Positions 1 through 12,345 of a DNA stretch of 64,000 nt are shown in pieces. The stretch is from NCBI RefSeq assembly GCF_031755915.1, contig NC_083379.1, positions 27,280,001 to 27,344,000 of the forward strand, read 5' to 3'. The position numbers were made by a program, and so were the translations under genes. The notes under the pieces were generated by a model. It had not been told where the DNA came from. It saw only the letters and a program-made list of their open reading frames with translations, and did no database searches. The stretch is from Ziziphus jujuba. Lineage: Eukaryota > Streptophyta > Magnoliopsida > Rosales > Rhamnaceae. How positions within the stretch are numbered: the first letter of the stretch is position 1; each line of letters starts with the position of its first letter.

Positions 1-41
1 CGGATAAGATGGAATCATCTATCCAAACGCCGTAGCAATGA
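1..41 (+). pseudogene. Group B gag fragment, left of the A1 insertion
   Basis: The bases up to 36 match the gag N-terminal region seen intact near 24610-24660 (residues RMESSIQTP). Reading resumes at 11395 with the PPQRFVHGRGR-like segment, so this is one gag gene split by A1. Bases 37-41 (aatga) are the left copy of the target-site duplication. The rest of this element lies left of the window. Confidence 0.85.
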
Positions 42-1783
42 TGATGTGTAAAATCAACTCGCAAGTGCACGAATCGTTTTCAAGTAATAAAGTGGAAAAA
101 TAGGGTTGTCGTACCCAAGGGATTAAGTATTAAGTACCAAAAATAATTAGGTTTTGATAATATTTGAACGAAAATTTAAAATGGCAATTGAAAACTAAAT
201 AAACTAAATTAAACAAAAGCAATCAATTAAAATTAAATCAATTTCAAGTAAGAGAGAGAATTGAATAATTATGAATACTAGGGCATTTGATTTCACCACT
301 AACTATTCCAATTTAATTACTTAAATATGTGAATTTAATTAACTAGTAATTTTGTTAACCACACATAATCACAAAATTAATCAAAAGTAGCTTCCACTCA
401 CAATTGATAATATTCACATAACCTAATTTATTCCTTCCGGCCTATAAATTAAATCATGCAAATTCATCAAGCATAGATTAAGCAAATAATATGGCATGAG
501 ACATAACTATTTTCCAATCAATTATGCATTCATGTAAATCATTGGAGATCCATAATATTATCCTTTTCCAAGCTCAAATATTATTAAAATCATTCATTCC
601 TTCCGGCCTATGAAAGCATTAAGTATACCAATGCTTTATTAACAAAATATATTACTAATTAAATAAAACTCAACATGTATTAAAATAATTAACCCTTCAT
701 AGTTAGGGCTACATCATAGCCCTAGCTATGAAAATTAGTTCATGGTAAAAATAATTTCAACATTCATAATTATTAAAAATAATAAGATTCACAATTAGAG
801 AGAAAGGAAAAGAGAATAAAAACTATTGAAGAAATTCTTCTCCAAGAGCTCTCAAAGTCATAGCCTTCTTCTCCAAGCAAGCCCACGTCTCTCTGCCTCC
901 TCCAAGCTCTCCAATTGATCTTCTAAAACTCTAAAACTTTAAAACCCTAGAACCCTTAAGAGAATATTAGAAACTCCCAAAATTTGGTTTGTTTCTATTT
1001 AAGCCTCCTAAAAGCTCTTAAATAACTCTCTAAACTTGTATATCTTCCTTCAATGTGGTGGGGGCTATATATATAGGGCCTTGGGAATCTTTTTCTCTCT
1101 TTATTTTCAATGTGGGAGTCTTGGAAAATACCTTTTTTAGGCCATGAAAAGGGTTGAACGAATTTCATGTGTAAACAGGAAACTGTATATTACTTGCTCT
1201 CTATTATTTTCTTTTTATCTAATTCCTCCTAAAAAAATAGTTAATTAGTCTAATTTACCCTTAATGAAGCATGTGACATGACATGTGCCTCATTAATGAT
1301 AAATTAACCAATTATTGCCACTTGTTTTTATCTTGGCCCTCAAATTGCCTTGATTCCCTCTTTTGATCAATGGTGGAGATTTAACTAGAATATTATTTTT
1401 TATAAATTCTAAACTTTAAATGATGATAACTATTTGCTCGCACCTCGAAATCCAAAAATAACGAGACATTTGAAATCCTCAGAACTTGATGATTCATATG
1501 ACATCCACTTCCATCATGAAATTCCCGATAGAATCTTTATGGAATCTTCAAGGTATCTTTTTGGAATCTTTTTAATGCTTAGTCCGTTCGAGCTCGAATC
1601 TTGCTTCCCACCATAATTCGACCCAAGGAATCCATTTTTATGGTTGTTTTCTTAAAATTCTTCCTCTTTTACCTAGATTAAGAAAAATACATAATTAAGT
1701 ATCTTTCCATAACAAATTAACACAAACTAACAAATATTAAGCTATAAATATGGTATAAAATCATCAATATTTTAGACCTAACA
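42..1783 (-). repeat. A1 3' LTR (1742 bp)
   Basis: On the minus strand it starts TGTTAGGTCTAAAATATTG and ends TTGATTTTACACATCA. It is 113 bp longer than the partner LTR because it keeps the segment around 1422-1545, which is deleted in the other copy. The 60-codon plus-strand frame inside it recurs in the A LTRs only because the LTR recurs; it is not a gene. Confidence 0.97.
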
Positions 1784-1800
1784 AATACCCCAAAACTTAA
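1784..1800 (-). promoter_or_regulatory. A1 polypurine tract beside the 3' LTR
   Basis: On the minus strand the sequence reads TTAAGTTTTGGGGTATT directly before the LTR, the place where plus-strand DNA synthesis is primed. The same position in A6 reads TAAGTTTGGGGGTATT. Related G-rich copies occur further inside the element (2397-2408, 3173-3184). Confidence 0.7.
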
Positions 1801-3563
1801 GATTTGCTAGTCCCTAGCAAAGAAAAAGAATAAGAAAGTGAAATTTTATTTAAAGAACATAAGATACTTTAATGAGGTGCCTCAAAGATTGTATAACATA
1901 TGACTTTTCAAATGGTTTCAAGTAATTATGTAACTCAATACCTTATATTCTATCCAACATATATGATACTTCCAATGTGTGTGTGTGGAAATCAATTTAT
2001 ACACTTAATTATCATGTGCTTGAATAAATTTACAAGAATTAGAGATTGATAATAACGTATGAACTACCATATGCTTGACTTAATTATCACTCTCCACTAA
2101 TGTAGGTTAATGCACCACCTTAAATCATTAGGACTTCATGGTTTCTATTGTTAAGGCTAATAGATAAGGCTAAAGAAAGAAAAGGATAGGATATAATAAA
2201 TCAAAGAAAGAAAGCTAAAATTAAATATCAATGAATAAATTACTTGTAAAATTTGTTTCTTTATAGAACTTCTTTTCTTATTTTAACTTCAATTTCAATA
2301 TCCTTTTTCTCCTTTTTATTGTGCATACATTCTTCAAATCACACATATTCTTTCTTTATTTCTTTTTTTTTTCTTTTTTTCTTTCTTTTCCACTAAACCC
2401 CCAAACTTATTTTTCTTCTTATTGCACATTCAAACCTCCAATTTACACAAAAATGCATACTAGAGACAAATTCACCAAATACTTAACCTCCAAACTTTAT
2501 TTTTTTCCTTTTTTTTTTCATTTTTTTCTTTTTCAACACTCAAACAAGCTCACAAGCATATATTCATATCAATTCAATTAAAGCTCTCTTTGTAGTATGT
2601 TCAAGGTAGGAAAAAGAAATTTAAGGCTCAAAAGGGTAAGTAAATGTGCTCTAAAGAAAAGGCTCTAATACTTCTTTATGCATCCTAAAGGCTCAAATAA
2701 GGTACTAGTGGAAGATAATGTTTTAGGTGGGCTTGAAAGGCTCAAACTTAAACAAAGATGGCCTAAATCATATTCTTAGTAATGCACTCACCTAGGATTT
2801 CGCCTCAAGCAATAATCAAGCAAGGTCTAGAGTTCAATTAATAATAAAGTACTCTAATTCATGCAAACCTTCTTCAAAACACAATCTAAATTATGCATTA
2901 TTGATTATGTGCTCAAAATTTATTGAAAGTAACAATATGCGAATATAACGTCAAGCATTTAAGCATACACAAAAACAAATCCACCATCTAAAAACCAATT
3001 TATTTTCAATCATAGTCTTATCATTGGCTCATTAAGGTACTTAAGAAAACACCACAAAAACAAATTTTTTTTTTTTAATAATGAAGGAAAATAAAAACTA
3101 AAACTAACATTTTTGAAAACTTATAAAAACACTTAAATGGACAAGATTTAAAAGATGCAAAGCATGCTTTTCACCCCCAAACTTAAAATGAACAATGTCC
3201 TCATTGTGAAAAACATAAAATAAAGCAAAAGTAAATAAAAGGTAAAGAGTACTCCCCTTTGAAGACATGGAATGTTCCTCGTAATGTGAAAAAAATTTTA
3301 TGTACTCCAATGCATATTAAAGGTGGTTATACTCCAAACCTAACTTTAGACTTGAAATTCTCAACATTCATCTTTTGATCTTTTACACCTAAACATCTTA
3401 AAACCTTGCAAAAACTCAAACAAAACACATCAAAACAACCTAAAAACAAGAAAACAACTAGAAACAACTAAAATAAATAGATAAATATAAGATAAAGAAA
3501 GAAACTTGGGTTGCCTCCCAAGAGTGCTTGTTTAAAGTCATTAGCTTGACTCCTCCCTTTAAC
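1801..3563 (-). other. A1 3' noncoding region between pol and the LTR
   Basis: About 1.8 kb without a credible ORF. In Athila elements an env-like gene often sits here, but none is recognisable. On the minus strand it holds A/G-rich tracts (about 2340-2400 and 2495-2545) and two internal copies of the TAAGTTTGGGGGT motif (2397-2408, 3173-3184). The open frame on the plus strand at 2321-2581 is just the pyrimidine complement of those tracts. The region is conserved in A3, A4 and A6. Confidence 0.75.
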
Positions 3564-6500
3564 TTAATTAAGATCATCCAAGTAGAGGCTAGTCTCAAGC
3601 ACTCCACCTTCATAATATGGCTTCAACCGCTGCCCATTCACCTTAAAACTTTCATGTCCCGGTTTGGTGATTTCAATTGCTCCACTTGGAAAAATTTGTA
3701 CAATATCATATGGTCCACTCCATCTTGATCTTAATTTACCTGGAAACAATTTAAGTCTAGAGTTATAAAGAAGTACCTTTTGTCCAACATGAAAGTTCCT
3801 CTTTTTAATCATCTTGTCGTGCCATCTCTTTGTCTTTTCTTTGTAAATCTTTGCATTCTCGAAAGCATCCATCCTAAATTCTTCAAGTTCATCCAATTGC
3901 AATAGCCTATTCTTGCCCACAGCCTCTTGATCAAAATTGAGAAACTTGGTTGCCCAATATGCTTTATGCTCCAATTCCACGGGAAGATGACATTCCTTAC
4001 CAAAAACCAGTTTATACGGAGAAGTACCAATAGGGGTCTTGTAGGCGGTCCGGTATGCCCAAAGTGCATCATCTAGCTTTAAGCTCCAATCCTTTCTTGA
4101 AGCATTGACCGTCTTCTCCAAAATCCTCTTTATTTCCCTATTTGAAATTTCTACTTGCCCACTAGTTTGTGGGTGGTAAGGAGTAGCAATTTTATGTCTA
4201 ACACCATATTTAGCAAGAAGGGATTCAAATTGTTTGTTGCAAAAATGAGTGCCACCATCACTAATGATTGCTCGGGGTGTACCAAATCTAGTAAAAATGT
4301 ATTTTTTTAAAAATTTCACTACAACTCGTGCATCATTAGTAGGTAGTGCACTAGCTTCAACCCATTTAGAAACATAATCCACAGCAACCAAAATATATTT
4401 ATTACCACAAGAAGAAGGAAAAGGACCCATGAAATCAATACCCCAAACATCAAACAATTCTACCTCAAGGATATTCTTCAAAGGCATCTCATTCTTCCTT
4501 GATATGTTCCCGGTTCTCTGGCACCTATCACACCCTTGCACATAAATATTAGTATCTTTAAACATAGATGGCCAATAAAATCCAGAATTTAATATTTTTG
4601 CTATGGTTTTTCTAGTCCCAAAATGCCCCCCATACTCACTAGAATGACAACTTTTAATAATGGACATTGTCTCTTCTCTAGCAACACACCTCCTAATTAT
4701 ACCATCGGCACACTTCTTAAAAAGATAGGGGTCATCCCAAAAGTAATACCTACTTTCCTTAAGAAACTTATGCTTTTCATATGGTTTTTCCAAACTAGGC
4801 GGCATAACATTAGTAACCAAATAATTAACAATGTTAGCATACCATGGTACATCAAACATACCATCAACCTTAAACACTTTCTCATCTGGAAAACACTCTT
4901 CTATATCTCTTTCTTCTTTTTCCTCACTCAATTCCAACCTAGACAAGTGATCAGCTACTAGGTTTTCTACTCCTTTTTTATCCAAAATTTCTAAGTCAAA
5001 CTCTTGAAGTAACAAAACCCATCTAATTAACCTAGGTTTAGACTCTTTCTTACTCATGAGGTACTTAATTGCACTATGATCGGTATAGACAATGGTCTTA
5101 GAACCTAACAAATATGCTCTAAACTTATCAAAAGCAAAGACAATGGCAAGCATCTCTTTCTCAGTAGTAGCATAATTAAGTTGAGCATCATTCAAAGTTC
5201 TAGAAGCATAATAAATAACATGCAGTTTTTTATCTTTCCTTTGTCCCAAAACAGCTCCTATAGCATAATCACTAGCATCACACATAATTTCAAAAGGTAG
5301 ATTCCAATTAGGAGTACACATAATGGGAGCACATATTAATTTTTCTTTCAAAAGATTAAAAGCATGCATGCATTCATCATCAAAAACAAAGGGAACATCT
5401 TTATTCAATAAGTTACAAAGAGGTTTAGTTATCTTGGAAAAATCCTTAATAAATCTCCTATAAAAGCCCGCATGCCCAAGAAAACTCCTAATACCTTTTA
5501 TTGAAGTAGGTGGAGGCAATTTCTCTATAACTTCTATTTTAGCTTTATCTACCTCAATTCCCCTTTTAGAAACCTTATGACCTAAAACTATGCCCTCTTG
5601 AACCATAAAGTGACATTTTTCCCAATTAAGCACAAGATTCGTTTCTTTACACCTTAGAAGAACCCTAGATAAATTTTGCAAGCAAGAGGTAAAAGAATCA
5701 CCAAATACACTAAAATCATCCATAAAAATCTCAATGATATCTTCTACCATATCCGAAAAGATGGACAGCATACACCTTTGAAAGGTTGCAGGTGCATTGC
5801 ATAAACCAAAAGGCATCCTTCTATAGGCAAAAGTTCCATAAGGACAAGTAAAAGTAGTCTTTTCTTGATCATCAGGGGCAATAGCTATTTGATTGTAACC
5901 GCTATAACCATCTAGAAAACAATAATATTCCTTACCGGCTAACCTTTCTAACATTTGATCAATGAATGGCAAAGGAAAATGGTCTTTTCTAGTGGCCTTA
6001 TTAAGCTTCCTATAATCAATGCACACTCTCCACCCAGTAACTAACCTAGTAGGAATAAGCTCACTCTTATCATTCTCTTGCACAGTCATCCCACCTTTCT
6101 TAGGAACTACTTGAATAGGACTTACCCAATTACTATCCGAAATAGGATAGATAATCCCGGCATCTAAAAGCTTTAAAATCTCACCATGAACCACTTTCTT
6201 AAGATTAGGATTAAGCCTCCTTTGATGTTCTACAGTTGGTTTATGGTCTTCCTCCATAAGTATTTTGTGCATACAAATAGAGGGGCTAATACCCTTAATA
6301 TCAGCTATAGTCCAACCTAGTGCAGTTTTATGTTCTCTTAAAACTTCTAAAAGTTTGGCTTCTTGGTCCTCACTAAGGGCGGATGAAATTATTACCGGAA
6401 GGGTATTATTAAATCCTAGAAAAACATATTTTAAATGACTAGGTAGTGGCTTCAAATCAATTATAGGTGGGTGCTCCACACTCGGTATCTTTCTAGGTCC

Positions 6501-9170
6501 ACTCTCACCGAAATCCTCAAACTTTCCAACATAATCTACTTCACAGTGGGTGGCTATATCTATGATGTTACACTCTTGTTTTTCTTCTTCTGTACATGGT
6601 CCAAATAACTCACGCAATCCTAAGGGATCTAAATTATTTTCCTTTGCCATATCATTTACCAATTCATCACATGCATCGACAAGAAAGCAGTAAGAAATTT
6701 CATCAAGATTAGGAAATTTAACAACATTAGGGATTTGAAAACTTACCTCCTCATTGAGTACTCTAAGGGTTACTTGCCTTTGTTGTACATCAATTAGCGC
6801 ACGTCCGGTTGCAAGAAATGGTCTTCCAAGAATGATTGGAATGTTGTCATCTTCCTCCATATCAAGTATCACAAAGTCTGCAGGGAATATGAACTTGTTT
6901 ACTTTTACAAGTACATCCTCCAATATTCCCCTTGGTCTTTTTATGCTTCGATCTGCCATTTGAAGAGTCACTGTGGTAGGCTTCACATCTCCCACTCCAA
7001 GCTTCCTGTAAATGCTATATGGCATCAAATTAATGCTAGCACCTAAATCACAAAGAGCCATAAAATTATAATGTCCAATGTTACATGGGATATCAAAGCT
7101 TCCTGGATCTTTTAACTTGGGTGGAATCCTATGGTGTAACCTAGCACTACTCTCCTCACTCAAAGCTACTAACTCATAATTCTCCCACCTCCTCTTGTTT
7201 GACAATATCTCCTTCAAAAACTTAACATAGGAAGGCATTTGTTCTAAGGCATCTATGAAAGGGATATTTACATGCAATTGCTTAAATACATCAAGAAACT
7301 TTTTAAATTGATTATCTAACTTTGCATTCCTAAACCTAGATGGGAAAGGTGGAGGTGGGGTTTTCTTGTAGGCTTGATTCTTCTCCTCATTTTCGTTGTG
7401 CTTGTCAATAGGTTTGGTTAGGTAAGGTGCTGGTTCAACTTTCTTTGATCCAGTTGGTGAGCTCTCGGCCTCTCTTACATGTGGTGGTATGTACTTTGTT
7501 GGTGGAGACTTCATGGCATCACCTAAACCTTCATCTTTTCTCCTATAAGCCTCATTATGCTCCACATTTGATTTTGAGTTGTCATGTGTGACCAAGTGTG
7601 ATGTTGAGTCTATAGGGCTCTCTTCATCTTCATCATCAAGAATTACCATCCCTTTGTCACTTTCTTTAGGCCCGGCTACTTGCTTTCCACTTCTTAATGT
7701 AATGGCTTGAACCTGCTCCTTTGGGTTCTTCTCCGTTTGGCTTGGCAAAGTTCCTTGACTTCTTTGGAATTGAGTTGCTAATTGACCTATTTGGTTCTCC
7801 AAGCTTTTGATTGCAGCGATTTGGTTGTTGAACATTTGACTATGGTTTGTCAATTGTTGCTCAGTTCTCTGCATGAAAGAATTAGTACTATTAGATAACT
7901 CTTGCAAGGATTGTTGAAGTGAAGAAAATTGAGTTTGAGCTTGAGAATAATTTTGATTTTGATGTGCAAGTTGCGGCTTTTGGTAGAATGGAGATTGGAA
8001 TTGTTGTTTTTGAAACCCTCCACTTTGTCCTTGATTAGACCCTTGCTGGTTGTTGTTAGACCATGAAAAATTTGGGTGGTTCCTCCATCCTGGATTATAT
8101 GTGTTAGAATATGGATTGTTTTGTTGCTTTTGGAAGTTCCCTACAAAATTAACATCATCAGAAGCAAAGGGATTTCCAACTTGGCAATCCACACTCTTAT
8201 GATCATGAGCACCACATAAATCACAAAATAAAAAATTATTAGTAGATTGGATAGAATTTACCCCTATTTGACCAAATTGAGTGTTCAAGGTCTTCATGAA
8301 TTGGGTTGCAAGTTGAGCTCCTAAGTTGTTAATATCAACGTCTTCCACGGCCTTTACTTGACTTCTTCCATTTAGTCTCCTCTCACTTGGATATTGGTAG
8401 TTATTATGGGCCATCTCTTCAATTAATTCAAATGCTTCTGATTGCCTCTTCTTCATTAAAGAACCTCCTGCAGCTGCATCTACCAATTGTTTGTTACCAT
8501 AATCTAGACCATTATAGAAAATTTGTACCTGTATCCATGTTGGAAAACCATGGTGTGGGCATCTTCTTAATAGTTCCTTGAAGCGCTCCCATGCATCATA
8601 CAATGTCTCTTGGTCCCATTGACAAAAATTGTTTATATCACTTTTCAATTTTGCGGTCTTTGATGGAGGAAAAAATTTGTCTAGGAATTTTGCCTCCATA
8701 GCATCCCATGTAGTGATAGTACCTGCAGGTAAAGAATTTAACCACACTTTTGCCTTGTCTCTAAGAGACCAAGGAAAAAGTCTTAATCGAAAAGCATCAT
8801 CAGAAACACCATTTTGTTTAGACATATCACACAATTGAAGAAAACTAGAAATATGCATGTTTGGATCTTCATGAGGCAAACCACAAAATTGAACATTATT
8901 AAGCAAAGAAGTAGTAGATGCTTCAATTTTAAAATTGTTTGCTTCAATGGGTGGTCTCCTTATGCAAGACAAATCACCAACTTTCTTGTGAGCAGCATAC
9001 TCGCATATGGGCAAATCATCTTCTCTTTGGTTGGCCATTGCACCTTCTTGAGTTCCTTGGTCTATACGTACCCAAGTACCCCTTATGGCTTGTTTTCTAG
9101 GTGCTGGTTTATTTTCTAAGTCAACTCCCTCCTTGAACTCTTGATCACCACTATGAATCATACACAACAC
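3564..9170 (-). CDS. gag-pol: Athila-type gag-pol polyprotein, 1868 aa, intact
   Basis: A single frame encodes capsid and replication enzymes. Gag domain lies about residues 95-260. A CCHC knuckle (C316, C319, H324, C329) is followed by QVGNPFA and a Q/N-rich linker. Aspartic protease has the DLGAS motif at 708-712 and ILGRPF near 780. Reverse transcriptase has catalytic D1087 and the FMDD pair D1151/D1152. RNase H has D1298, E1339, D1364 and D1407. Integrase has an HHCC finger (H1509, H1516, C1547, C1550), a D1579-D1638-E1674 triad with exactly 35 residues between the last two, and a GPY motif at 1819-1821. The start is the first in-frame ATG; M45 (MANQRED) is a possible later start. No stop or frameshift interrupts it and every catalytic residue I checked is present. 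Act of copying: reverse transcription in virus-like particles, then chromosomal integration. Confidence 0.97.
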   Translation of the reverse strand: MLCMIHSGDQEFKEGVDLENKPAPRKQAIRGTWVRIDQGTQEGAMANQREDDLPICEYAAHKKVGDLSCIRRPPIEANNFKIEASTTSLLNNVQFCGLPHEDPNMHISSFLQLCDMSKQNGVSDDAFRLRLFPWSLRDKAKVWLNSLPAGTITTWDAMEAKFLDKFFPPSKTAKLKSDINNFCQWDQETLYDAWERFKELLRRCPHHGFPTWIQVQIFYNGLDYGNKQLVDAAAGGSLMKKRQSEAFELIEEMAHNNYQYPSERRLNGRSQVKAVEDVDINNLGAQLATQFMKTLNTQFGQIGVNSIQSTNNFLFCDLCGAHDHKSVDCQVGNPFASDDVNFVGNFQKQQNNPYSNTYNPGWRNHPNFSWSNNNQQGSNQGQSGGFQKQQFQSPFYQKPQLAHQNQNYSQAQTQFSSLQQSLQELSNSTNSFMQRTEQQLTNHSQMFNNQIAAIKSLENQIGQLATQFQRSQGTLPSQTEKNPKEQVQAITLRSGKQVAGPKESDKGMVILDDEDEESPIDSTSHLVTHDNSKSNVEHNEAYRRKDEGLGDAMKSPPTKYIPPHVREAESSPTGSKKVEPAPYLTKPIDKHNENEEKNQAYKKTPPPPFPSRFRNAKLDNQFKKFLDVFKQLHVNIPFIDALEQMPSYVKFLKEILSNKRRWENYELVALSEESSARLHHRIPPKLKDPGSFDIPCNIGHYNFMALCDLGASINLMPYSIYRKLGVGDVKPTTVTLQMADRSIKRPRGILEDVLVKVNKFIFPADFVILDMEEDDNIPIILGRPFLATGRALIDVQQRQVTLRVLNEEVSFQIPNVVKFPNLDEISYCFLVDACDELVNDMAKENNLDPLGLRELFGPCTEEEKQECNIIDIATHCEVDYVGKFEDFGESGPRKIPSVEHPPIIDLKPLPSHLKYVFLGFNNTLPVIISSALSEDQEAKLLEVLREHKTALGWTIADIKGISPSICMHKILMEEDHKPTVEHQRRLNPNLKKVVHGEILKLLDAGIIYPISDSNWVSPIQVVPKKGGMTVQENDKSELIPTRLVTGWRVCIDYRKLNKATRKDHFPLPFIDQMLERLAGKEYYCFLDGYSGYNQIAIAPDDQEKTTFTCPYGTFAYRRMPFGLCNAPATFQRCMLSIFSDMVEDIIEIFMDDFSVFGDSFTSCLQNLSRVLLRCKETNLVLNWEKCHFMVQEGIVLGHKVSKRGIEVDKAKIEVIEKLPPPTSIKGIRSFLGHAGFYRRFIKDFSKITKPLCNLLNKDVPFVFDDECMHAFNLLKEKLICAPIMCTPNWNLPFEIMCDASDYAIGAVLGQRKDKKLHVIYYASRTLNDAQLNYATTEKEMLAIVFAFDKFRAYLLGSKTIVYTDHSAIKYLMSKKESKPRLIRWVLLLQEFDLEILDKKGVENLVADHLSRLELSEEKEERDIEECFPDEKVFKVDGMFDVPWYANIVNYLVTNVMPPSLEKPYEKHKFLKESRYYFWDDPYLFKKCADGIIRRCVAREETMSIIKSCHSSEYGGHFGTRKTIAKILNSGFYWPSMFKDTNIYVQGCDRCQRTGNISRKNEMPLKNILEVELFDVWGIDFMGPFPSSCGNKYILVAVDYVSKWVEASALPTNDARVVVKFLKKYIFTRFGTPRAIISDGGTHFCNKQFESLLAKYGVRHKIATPYHPQTSGQVEISNREIKRILEKTVNASRKDWSLKLDDALWAYRTAYKTPIGTSPYKLVFGKECHLPVELEHKAYWATKFLNFDQEAVGKNRLLQLDELEEFRMDAFENAKIYKEKTKRWHDKMIKKRNFHVGQKVLLYNSRLKLFPGKLRSRWSGPYDIVQIFPSGAIEITKPGHESFKVNGQRLKPYYEGGVLETSLYLDDLN

Positions 9171-9737
9171 CTAATTCCTAAAAAGAGAGCAAGTAAAATA
9201 AATTAGATAGAAAATTAGAAAATTGAACAAGAAAAAAAAAATTATTAGAATTCTAATGTTGCTAACTAATCTAACAATTAAAATCAATTAGCAATAAAGA
9301 AAAATAAACTAACACTTAACTAAAAGATAAATGAAAATAACTCTAGGAAATAATGAACCAAACGAAAAGAATGCAAAAAATTAAACCCTTTCGTGAAGTA
9401 TGCTTTTAAAGTAAACAATTATGCCAAACTAAAATTTCAACTAAAAGTAAGCTAAACCTAATCTTATTCCACCAAACAAATAAAAAATAATAATAAAATC
9501 CCTAAGTATGCTAGACTTGTAACCTAAGCACCAATAAATTAAAAACACAATTTTGGTTTCAAGTACCACAAAATAAGTATTAAAAATTCAAAGCAAGTTG
9601 GCCAAACAAGCAAAGAATTAAAACCCTAGCATGCAACACTAAAACCAAAATTAAGAAACAAATATAAAAATTTAAAATAAGAAAACAATGATCAAAGTAC
9701 TACTAAACCCAATCCGAATTAATATTAATGCCTTAAT
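9171..9737 (-). other. A1 5' leader between primer site and gag-pol
   Basis: About 570 bp, A-rich on the plus strand, with no ORF of note. The half next to the primer site (about 9480-9737) is closely matched by the leader of A6 (60880-61128) and the truncated leader at 55799-55905, so it is the part kept by the non-autonomous partner. That is where packaging and dimerisation signals would be expected. Confidence 0.75.
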
Positions 9738-9754
9738 CCCCGGCAACGGCGCCA
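9738..9754 (-). promoter_or_regulatory. A1 primer-binding site for tRNA-Asp
   Basis: The plus strand reads CCCCGGCAACGGCGCCA, identical over 17 bases to the 3' end of plant tRNA-Asp. On the element's sense strand this is the complementary primer site TGGCGCCGTTGCCGGGG, six bases from the 5' LTR. It is the only undamaged tRNA-Asp site in the window. Confidence 0.95.
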
Positions 9755-9760
9755 AAAACT

Positions 9761-11389
9761 TGATGTGTAAAATCAACTCGCAAGTGCACGAATCGTTTTC
9801 AAGTAATAAAGTGGAAAAATAGGGTTGTCGTACCCAAGGGATTAAGTATTAAGTACCAAAAATAATTAGGTTTTGATAATATTTGAACGAAAATTTAAAA
9901 TGGCAATTGAAAACTAAATAAACTAAATTAAACAAAAGCAATCAATTAAAATTAAATCAATTTCAAGTAAGAGAGAGAATTGAATAATTATGAATACTAG
10001 GGCATTTGATTTCACCACTAACTATTCCAATTTAATTACTTAAATATGTGAATTTAATTAACTAGTAATTTTGTTAACCACACTTAATCACAAAATTAAT
10101 CAAAAGTAGTTTCCACTCACAATTGATAATATTCACATAACCTAATTTATTCCTTCCGGCCTATAAATTAAATCATGCAAATTCATCAAGCATAGATTAA
10201 GCAAATAATATGGCATGAGACATAACTATTTTCCAATCAATTATGCATTCATGTAAATCATTGGAGATCCATAATATTATCCTTTTCCAAGCTCAAATAT
10301 TATTAAAATCATTCATTCCTTCCGACCTATGAAAGCATTAAGTATACCAATGCTTTATTAACAAAATATATTACTAATTAAATAAAACTCAACATGTATT
10401 AAAATAATTAACCCTTCATAGTTAGGGCTACATCATAGCCCTAGCTATGAAAATTAGTTCATGGTAAAAATAATTTCAACATTCATAATTATTAAAAATA
10501 ATAAGATTCACAATTAGAGAGAAAGGAAAAGAGAATAAAAACTATTGAAGAAATTCTCCTCCAAGAGCTCTCAAAGTCATAGCCTTCTTCTCCAAGCAAG
10601 CCCACGTCTCTCTGCCTCCTCCAAGCTCTCCAATTGATCTTCTAAAACTCTAAAACTTTAAAACCCTAGAACCCTTAAGAGAATATTAGAAACTCCCAAA
10701 ATTTGGTTTGTTTCTATTTAAGCCTCCTAAAAGCTCTTAAATAACTCTCTAAACTTGTATATCTTCCTTCAATGTGGTGGGGGCTATATATATAGGGCCT
10801 TGGGAATCTTTTTCTCTCTTTATTTTCAATGTGGGAGTCTTGGAAAATACCTTTTTTAGGCCATGAAAAGGGTTGAACGAATTTCATGTGTAAAAAGGAA
10901 ACTGTATATTACTTGCTCTCTATTATTTTCTTTTTATCTAATTCCTCCTAAAAAAATAGTTAATTAGTCTAATTTACCCTTAATGAAGCATGTGACATGA
11001 CATGTGCCTCATTAATGATAAATTAACCAATTATTGCCACTTGTTTTTATCTTGGCCCTCAAATTGCCTTGATTCCCTCTTTTGATCAATGGTGGAGATT
11101 TAACTAGAATATTATTTTTTATAAATTCTAAACTTTAAATGATTATAAATTCTTCAAGGTATCTTTTTGGAATCTTTTTAATGCTTAGTCCGTTCGAGCT
11201 CGAATCTTGCTTCCCACCATAATTCGACCCAAGGAATCCATTTTTATGGTTGTTTTCTTAAAATTCTTCCTCTTTTACCTAGATTAAGAAAAATACATAA
11301 TTAAGTATCTTTCCATAACAAATTAACACAAACTAACAAATATTAAGCTATAAATATGGTATAAAATCATCAATATTTTAGACCTAACA
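9761..11389 (-). repeat. A1 5' LTR (1629 bp)
   Basis: Partner of the LTR at 42-1783. A 113 bp deletion near 11143 removes the segment that runs in the other LTR from just after the aaatgat at about 1420 to the aattcttcaagg-like bases near 1545. Outside it I see about five base differences, for example at the sequences around 10085, 10110, 10325, 10557 and 10895. Confidence 0.95.
10784..10795 (-). promoter_or_regulatory. Probable TATA box of the A1 5' LTR
   Basis: CTATATATATAG lies within the 5' LTR about 1 kb before its inner edge. On the minus strand transcription would start some 25-35 bases beyond it and read through R-U5 to the primer site. The same TATA sits in most A LTRs of the window (for example 1068-1079). 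Assigned from sequence only. Confidence 0.55.
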
Positions 11390-11394
11390 AATGA
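11390..11394. repeat. Right target-site duplication of A1 (AATGA)
   Basis: AATGA directly follows the CA end of the LTR and repeats bases 37-41. The gag reading on either side joins up once A1 and one duplicate are disregarded. Confidence 0.95.
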
Positions 11395-12345
11395 CCTCCA
11401 CAAAGGTTTACTCATAGATGTGGTAGAGGAAGAAATACCCAAATAAGGGAAGATTGGGAACAAGTGGGAGATGACTATGAGGAAGAAGAGGAAGACATTG
11501 GTTTGGTAACCAATCAATTTCATGGGAGAGAGAGAGAGTAGACCGAGGCAACGATTACGGAGGACTTAAGATGAAAATAACATCATTTCAAGGTAAAAGT
11601 GATCCAGAAGCATATCTCAAGTGGGAGAAGAGGGTTGAGATGGTATTTAATTGTCAGAACTACTTCGAGGCTAAAAAGGTTAAATTGGCTGCTATTGAAT
11701 TCACGAACTATGCTATTGGATGGTGGGACAAAGAGACACTTTCTAGGAGCCGAGCGGATGAAAGACCTATAGATACATGGGAGGAGATGAAGGCTTTGAT
11801 GAGGGAGCGTTTCATACCTAGCCATTACTATGGAACCATTTTTCAGAAACTATAAAGCTTGTCTCAAGGAATTAGGAGTGTGGAGGACTATTATGAAGAG
11901 ATGGAAATCCTTATGATGAGGGTCAGTGTTAAGGAGGATAGGGAGGCTCCAATGGCACGTTTCTTCGCTGGTTTGAATAGGAAAAAAGCAAATCAAGTGG
12001 ACTTGCATCATTAGGTGGAGATTGAGGAGATTTTGCACATGGCCATCAAAGTAGAGCAACGATTCAAAAGGGGTACCACAAGACCTAGTATTGCTCAAAA
12101 CACTTGGAAAGGAAGCCCATCCACATGGAAACCCAATCAGCCCAAGTTTGAAGATAAAGCTATCACACGGCCTAAATCCGAAGTTAAGGCCAAACCATCA
12201 TCATCCAATCAAGTAAGTAAATCCGATTCATCTTCAACTAGATATTGAGATATCATGTGCTTTTAAATGTCAAGGCAGGGGTCATATTGCAAGTCAATGT
12301 CCAAATAAGAGGGTCATGGTGATTCGGAAAAGTGGAGACATTAAC
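11395..12345 (+). pseudogene. gag: Group B gag, right part, decayed
   Basis: Continues the gag split by A1. The acidic linker is followed by the capsid core (about 11571-11855, starting KITSFQGKSDPEAYL with WWDKETLSR), then a spacer and a CCHC knuckle near 12253-12300 (C..CQGRGHIASQC). Breaks seen: a stop at the aaataaggg near 11441, a GA-repeat expansion near 11525-11540, stops near 11853 and 12014, and an extra T in the knuckle that shifts frame. Non-functional. Confidence 0.9.

Larger units (their letters stand above)
42..11389 (-). mobile_element. A1: complete Athila-type Ty3/gypsy retrotransposon
   Basis: This 11.35 kb element has every landmark of an LTR retrotransposon. LTRs at 42-1783 and 9761-11389 both begin TG and end CA. 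A perfect 17-base tRNA-Asp primer site lies just inside the 5' LTR, there is one open gag-pol frame, a purine-rich tract precedes the 3' LTR, and the 5 bp target duplication AATGA flanks it (37-41, 11390-11394). It sits in the gag of a group B element. The tRNA-Asp primer, long LTRs and FMDD reverse transcriptase are typical of the Athila branch. No env-like ORF is present. I count only about five substitutions between the LTRs outside a 113 bp deletion, so it is young. Confidence 0.97.

Noticed and set aside
1434..1616. 60-codon frame starting MLAPRNPKITRH, present in most A LTRs (29233, 32896, 57323, 62523).
   Set aside because: Lies antisense within the LTR; repeated only because LTRs are repeated, with no start context or family match.
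2321..2581. Phe-rich open frame repeated at 31931-32191 and 58211-58471.
   Set aside because: It is the complement of purine-rich tracts in the Athila 3' region and runs antisense to the element; the repetition is the element's, not the gene's.
9738..9754. Match to tRNA-Asp as a tRNA gene.
   Set aside because: Only the 3' 17 bases match; there is no acceptor partner, D arm or anticodon arm. It is a primer-binding site.
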